Shown piece after piece: positions 60,695-64,000 of a stretch of DNA of 64,000 bases. Below the pieces are notes generated by a model. It made no database searches. It was not told the DNA's origin and worked only from the letters and a program-made list of their open reading frames with translations. Source of the DNA: Anaerolinea thermophila UNI-1. Lineage in GTDB: Bacteria > Chloroflexota > Anaerolineae > Anaerolineales > Anaerolineaceae. Numbering within the stretch: position 1 is the first letter of the stretch; the number at the start of each line of letters is the position of its first letter. A program made the position numbers and the translations under genes. Location: assembly GCF_000199675.1 (NCBI RefSeq), contig NC_014960.1:992001-1056000 (forward strand), in the 5' to 3' direction.

Positions 60695-62574
60695 ACCGCC
60701 CGCTTCCTGTGGAACTGCTCGCTCCCGCGCGGGATGCCGATACCGGCATTGCCGCCATTAATGCGGGCGCCGATGCGGTGTACATCGGCGCGGCGCGTTT
60801 TGGTGCGCGCGAGGCGGCGGGAAATCCTCTGGAAGACATTGAACGCTTGATAGCCTATGCTCATCGTTACTGGGCGCGAGTCTATGTCACGGTCAACACG
60901 CTGTTATATGATGAAGAACTTGATGAAGCCCGCAGTCTAATCTGGAAATTGTACGAAATCGGTGCGGATGCGCTGATTATTCAAGACATAGGCTTGCTGG
61001 AACTGGATTTGCCTCCGCTGGCATTGTTTGCCAGCACGCAAATGCACAACCATACCCCGGAGCGGGTGCGTTTTCTGGAGCAGGCGGGCTTTTCCCGCGT
61101 GATTCTTGCCCGTGAACTTACACTGGAACAAATCCGCCAGATTCGCGCGCAAACCAGCATCGAACTGGAGGGCTTTATTCACGGCGCGCTGTGCGTGAGT
61201 TACAGCGGGCAGTGTTACCTCAGTTACGCGCTGGGTGGACGGAGCGGCAATCGTGGGCAGTGCGCTCAACCCTGTCGCCGTTTGTACTCCCTCTACGGTG
61301 CTGATGGTCAAGCGGTGGTTCAAAATCGCTATCTGCTTTCCTTGAAAGACCTGAACCTGTCCGATCACCTTCAGGATTTGCTGGAAGCCGGGATTACCTC
61401 TTTCAAAATCGAGGGGCGTCTCAAAGACCGCGCTTATGTGATGAACGTTGTGGCTGCTTATCGCCAGCGCCTGGATGCTTTGCTGGATGGCGAACGTTTT
61501 CGCAAAGCCTCATCGGGAGACAGCCGGGTTGATTTTTCTCCCGACCTGCGCAAAACCTTCAACCGCGGGTTTACCACCTATTTCCTCAAGGGGAGAGACC
61601 CGCAGATGGCATCGCCCTTTACACCTAAATCGGTGGGTGAACCGCTTGGAAAAGTGGTAAAGGTGTGGAAGGATGGCTGTGTGCTGGAAGACGGCGCTCC
61701 CGAAGTTCATGCAGGAGACGGCATTTGCTATCTGGATGGAGACAACGTCCTTCAGGGGACTGTGGTGTTGAAAGTTCAGGGGAATCGTCTCTGGTTGGAA
61801 AAGATGGAAGGGTTGCAGCGAGGCGCGTTGATGTTCCGAAATCACGACCGGCTTTTCCTGCAACAACTGGAGAAAAGCCGCACAGAACGCAAAATCGCCG
61901 TGCAGTTCACCCTGCGTGAAGATCCTCAGGGAATGCTTCTCAGGGCTGAGGATGAGGACGGCAACTTCGCCGAGTCCGTGTGGCATGGGAAAATTACCCC
62001 GGCCTTAAACCCGGACCGGATGCTCGAAACCTTTCAACGCCAGATTTCCAGCCTTGGAGGAACGGAGTTTACCTGCGGGGGAATTCGAGTTTTACTGGCA
62101 ACTGTGCCTTTCCTGCCGGTGCAGGCAATCAATTCCCTGCGCCGGGAGGTGGTCGAACGATTGCGCGCTGAGCGTCTGCGGAATTTCCCCCGAATGGCAC
62201 GGCAAAGGGCTGAGGATGGGGTGCGCTTTCCGGCTGAGCGCTTGTCTTTCGAGGGAAATGTGTTGAACCGCCTGGCGCGCCAGTTTTATCTGCGTCATGG
62301 CGTCAGGGAGATCGAATCTGCGGCGGAAGCCGGGCTGGATATGCGCGGCCGAAAGGTGATGACCACCCGTTTTTGCCTGCGTTACCAGTTGGGGGCTTGC
62401 CCCAAGCAAAAGAATCCTGTGCGTCTTCCCGAGCCCCTCTATCTGGAAGACGAACTGGGAAACCGCTTATCCTTGCGTTTCCGTTGTGCTGAATGTGTGA
62501 TGGAAATTTATTACGAAGGGAACGCAAGAGTTAAAGAGGTTAGCGACGACATTCTGTATCGAAAAGGAAAATAA
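60688..62574 (+). CDS. U32 family peptidase-like protein
   Basis: The 628-residue protein starts LPVELLAPARDADTGIAAIN. The U32 signature EGFIHGALCVSYSGQCYLS is at about 163-181, followed by CAQPCRR, and the second Cys cluster near the C-terminus (CLRYQLGAC; RCAECVM) is consistent with an iron-sulfur centre. U32 proteins include RlhA, TrhP and UbiU/V, which hydroxylate RNA or ubiquinone precursors, so it is probably an RNA-modifying enzyme rather than a peptidase. It is coupled to selD. Its 3' end overlaps the convergent lipoprotein gene by 35 bases. Confidence 0.88.
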   Translation: MVNRPLPVELLAPARDADTGIAAINAGADAVYIGAARFGAREAAGNPLEDIERLIAYAHRYWARVYVTVNTLLYDEELDEARSLIWKLYEIGADALIIQDIGLLELDLPPLALFASTQMHNHTPERVRFLEQAGFSRVILARELTLEQIRQIRAQTSIELEGFIHGALCVSYSGQCYLSYALGGRSGNRGQCAQPCRRLYSLYGADGQAVVQNRYLLSLKDLNLSDHLQDLLEAGITSFKIEGRLKDRAYVMNVVAAYRQRLDALLDGERFRKASSGDSRVDFSPDLRKTFNRGFTTYFLKGRDPQMASPFTPKSVGEPLGKVVKVWKDGCVLEDGAPEVHAGDGICYLDGDNVLQGTVVLKVQGNRLWLEKMEGLQRGALMFRNHDRLFLQQLEKSRTERKIAVQFTLREDPQGMLLRAEDEDGNFAESVWHGKITPALNPDRMLETFQRQISSLGGTEFTCGGIRVLLATVPFLPVQAINSLRREVVERLRAERLRNFPRMARQRAEDGVRFPAERLSFEGNVLNRLARQFYLRHGVREIESAAEAGLDMRGRKVMTTRFCLRYQLGACPKQKNPVRLPEPLYLEDELGNRLSLRFRCAECVMEIYYEGNARVKEVSDDILYRKGK

Positions 62575-63460
62575 AATCATCGGTTCGTAATGCCAGGATG
62601 CGGCTGTCACTTGCCCACTGGCTTTCATAGGGGGTTTGTAAGCCAATATCCAGCAGGAACTGCGCTTTTTCCTGAGTAAGGAGAACCCAGGCTTGATCCA
62701 GGTCATCAAAGTACGCCACTTTCTTGCCATCCGGCGACCAGTTTGGAGAAAGCATGGGAGGATAGGTTTTCTCGTCGTAGGAGAGGGTTTTACGAGTGGG
62801 AGAGAGCCGGTCGGCTTGATGGCGCATGGTTTCTCCGTAGGGAACGACCTGCCCACTGGAAAGATTAACGTCCAGCATTACGTCGCAATCTGCCCCGCAG
62901 GAGGCAATAATGCGAATCTGATTCTCGGAGAGCCATTCCACAATTCCCTTACTACCGCTTCCGGAGGTAAGCGTGGCTTGCTCTCCCGGGAGAATATCCA
63001 CGGTTTGTTGGGTTTCCAGGTTGGTCACCATCACCGTATATACATTTTCGGGTTGACGAAGGGCGACAAATGCCAGTTGCTTGCCTGAGGGCGACCAGGT
63101 TAAATCCCCAAAAACGCTCGTATTTTCAAACAACACCGTTGAGGTTTTATAATCCGAACCGCTGGACAGAAGGATCTCTCCTGTGAACCAGATGGAACGC
63201 CCCTTGGGAGCAACGTACGCCAGTGTCATCTCTTCTGGATGCCATACCATCAGGTTGCCCTGTTGCTGATTGGTGCGGATGGGTTCGAGGGTTGCCAGCA
63301 GGCAGGAACGGTCGGGAATGGTCGGAAATTCCGGAGCGACAGAAGTGGGCAAAGGTGTAGCGGTAGGTTCTTGCGGTGCGGCTGGTGCAGGCAACCCCGG
63401 TACCAGACCACAGGCAGTGAGCAAAAAGAATACCAGCAGAGCAAAAAGTGCGCGTCTCAT
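62540..63460 (-). CDS. Lipoprotein with TolB-like/beta-propeller repeats
   Basis: The 306-residue product has a lipoprotein signal (LLTAC, Cys17) and a Pro/Thr linker. Repeated blades of the WD40/PD40 type follow, such as LTWSPSGKQLAFVALRQP, SPNWSPDGKKVAYFDDLDQA and ESQWASDSRILALRTDDFIF. It is probably a surface scaffold or binding protein. It follows the CdaR-like gene by 23 bases in the same direction and may be in its operon. Confidence 0.82.
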   Translation of the reverse strand: MRRALFALLVFFLLTACGLVPGLPAPAAPQEPTATPLPTSVAPEFPTIPDRSCLLATLEPIRTNQQQGNLMVWHPEEMTLAYVAPKGRSIWFTGEILLSSGSDYKTSTVLFENTSVFGDLTWSPSGKQLAFVALRQPENVYTVMVTNLETQQTVDILPGEQATLTSGSGSKGIVEWLSENQIRIIASCGADCDVMLDVNLSSGQVVPYGETMRHQADRLSPTRKTLSYDEKTYPPMLSPNWSPDGKKVAYFDDLDQAWVLLTQEKAQFLLDIGLQTPYESQWASDSRILALRTDDFIFLFDTECRR

Positions 63461-63483
63461 AAAGAAAGCGAATTTTCTTTTTT

Positions 63484-64000
63484 CTATCGTCCTGGAGGTC
63501 GAGGTGTAGGAGTTCCCTTGGTCACAATGACCTCAATGGAATTGGGCAATATCGACTCCACACGTAACGATTCCACCAGGACCTCAACGCGCGGCACCAG
63601 TTTGTAGGTGCCCGGTGTCACCCCTTCCAGGTCAACCACCACACGCACTTCTCCCGGCTTTAAGTTGTCCAGAGTGGGTAAAGGACCCGAGAGGATGATG
63701 GTTGCTGTCTTGGGAGCCAGTTGAGCGGAGAATTCTGGATTCAGGTTGATGACCTCGATGGGCAAATCACTCAGGGTGACACTGCCTTCGATAGCAGACA
63801 CACCGACAATCACACTCACCGTTTGGTCTCCAACCACGGTAATCCCTTCAGGCAGGTTCAGGGCTACCCTTACTTCCAGGTCGTCGGTGATGCCATTCAG
63901 GTCAACGGGGTTGGTTTCGACGTACCCTGGTAGGTTTTCTACCAGTGTTGGGTTACTGGCAAACACGGTCACTGCAGGTGGAGAGACCGTCAACGAGGTT
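63484..64000 (-). CDS. CdaR/YbbR-domain protein (5' end outside window)
   Basis: The frame remains open to the right edge, so the start is not seen. At least 171 residues show tandem YbbR repeats: VSPPAVTVFASNPTLVENL, VALNLPEGITVVGDQTVSVI and LNLNPEFSAQLAPKTATIIL-like strands. The C-terminus is Pro/Arg-rich. CdaR proteins regulate the diadenylate cyclase CdaA, which may lie just beyond the edge to the right. Confidence 0.82.
   Translation of the reverse strand, partial: TSLTVSPPAVTVFASNPTLVENLPGYVETNPVDLNGITDDLEVRVALNLPEGITVVGDQTVSVIVGVSAIEGSVTLSDLPIEVINLNPEFSAQLAPKTATIILSGPLPTLDNLKPGEVRVVVDLEGVTPGTYKLVPRVEVLVESLRVESILPNSIEVIVTKGTPTPRPPGR

Overview
The window looks like chromosomal DNA from a Chloroflexota bacterium of the Anaerolineae type (Anaerolinea-like). 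This is an inference from moderate GC content, lipoproteins with long Thr/Pro linkers, many sensor and cyclic-nucleotide proteins, MalFG-type sugar import, and the style of the housekeeping genes (rpoD, rho, selD, dtd). No rRNA, tRNA, CRISPR array or prophage was recognised. About 50 genes are supported, with two complete insertion sequences.

Region 1 (1-9.7 kb): the start of a 7-TM sensor gene running off the left edge, then a carbohydrate locus. It holds a ROK repressor behind a near-consensus promoter, a solute-binding lipoprotein, an attenuator hairpin, two permeases, a GH4 glycosidase, a SIS-domain sugar isomerase and an MFS transporter. No ABC ATPase is present. Region 2 (9.7-20.5 kb): a rifampin-phosphotransferase-like swivelling-domain kinase, a trypsin-like PDZ lipoprotein, a TDT transporter and an HPt protein. 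These are followed by a curious module of two Flp-pilin-like proteins fused to a LamG/DUF1080-like domain, each paired with a small membrane protein carrying a carboxypeptidase-regulatory-like domain, around a CpaE-like receiver/ATPase. A heme-binding CxxCH protein ends this region.

Region 3 (20.5-38 kb): a GNAT-like acyltransferase and a GAF/GGDEF diguanylate cyclase split by a frameshift at a G6 tract. Next come an IS5-type element with perfect ends, a 1138-residue PAS/GAF/HD-GYP phosphodiesterase, an O-antigen-ligase-like protein, a TPR-like protein, the primary sigma factor, a class III adenylate cyclase with a degenerate receiver, and large membrane proteins. Region 4 (38-50 kb): MATE transporter, KdpD-KdpE without kdpFABC, FGGY kinase, an SDR/CrtI-like redox pair, and an OmpR-type two-component system.

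Region 5 (50-64 kb): that two-component system leads into a tiny membrane protein and a two-PDZ HtrA lipoprotein, together resembling an envelope-stress module. An IS4 element sits just upstream of the rho promoter, followed by rho and a LysM/M23 peptidase. Next are a LamG-like lipoprotein, dtd, a translationally coupled PyrK-like/PIG-L/PyrD-like cluster, selD, a U32 peptidase, a beta-propeller-like lipoprotein and a partial CdaR/YbbR gene.

The most notable observations are an in-frame UGA that makes SelD a selenoprotein (start at 59621 rather than the GTG at 59729), the pilin-LamG fusion module, the G6 frameshift in the diguanylate cyclase, the degenerate PyrD-like/PyrK-like/PIG-L operon, and alternative hairpins in the rho leader.
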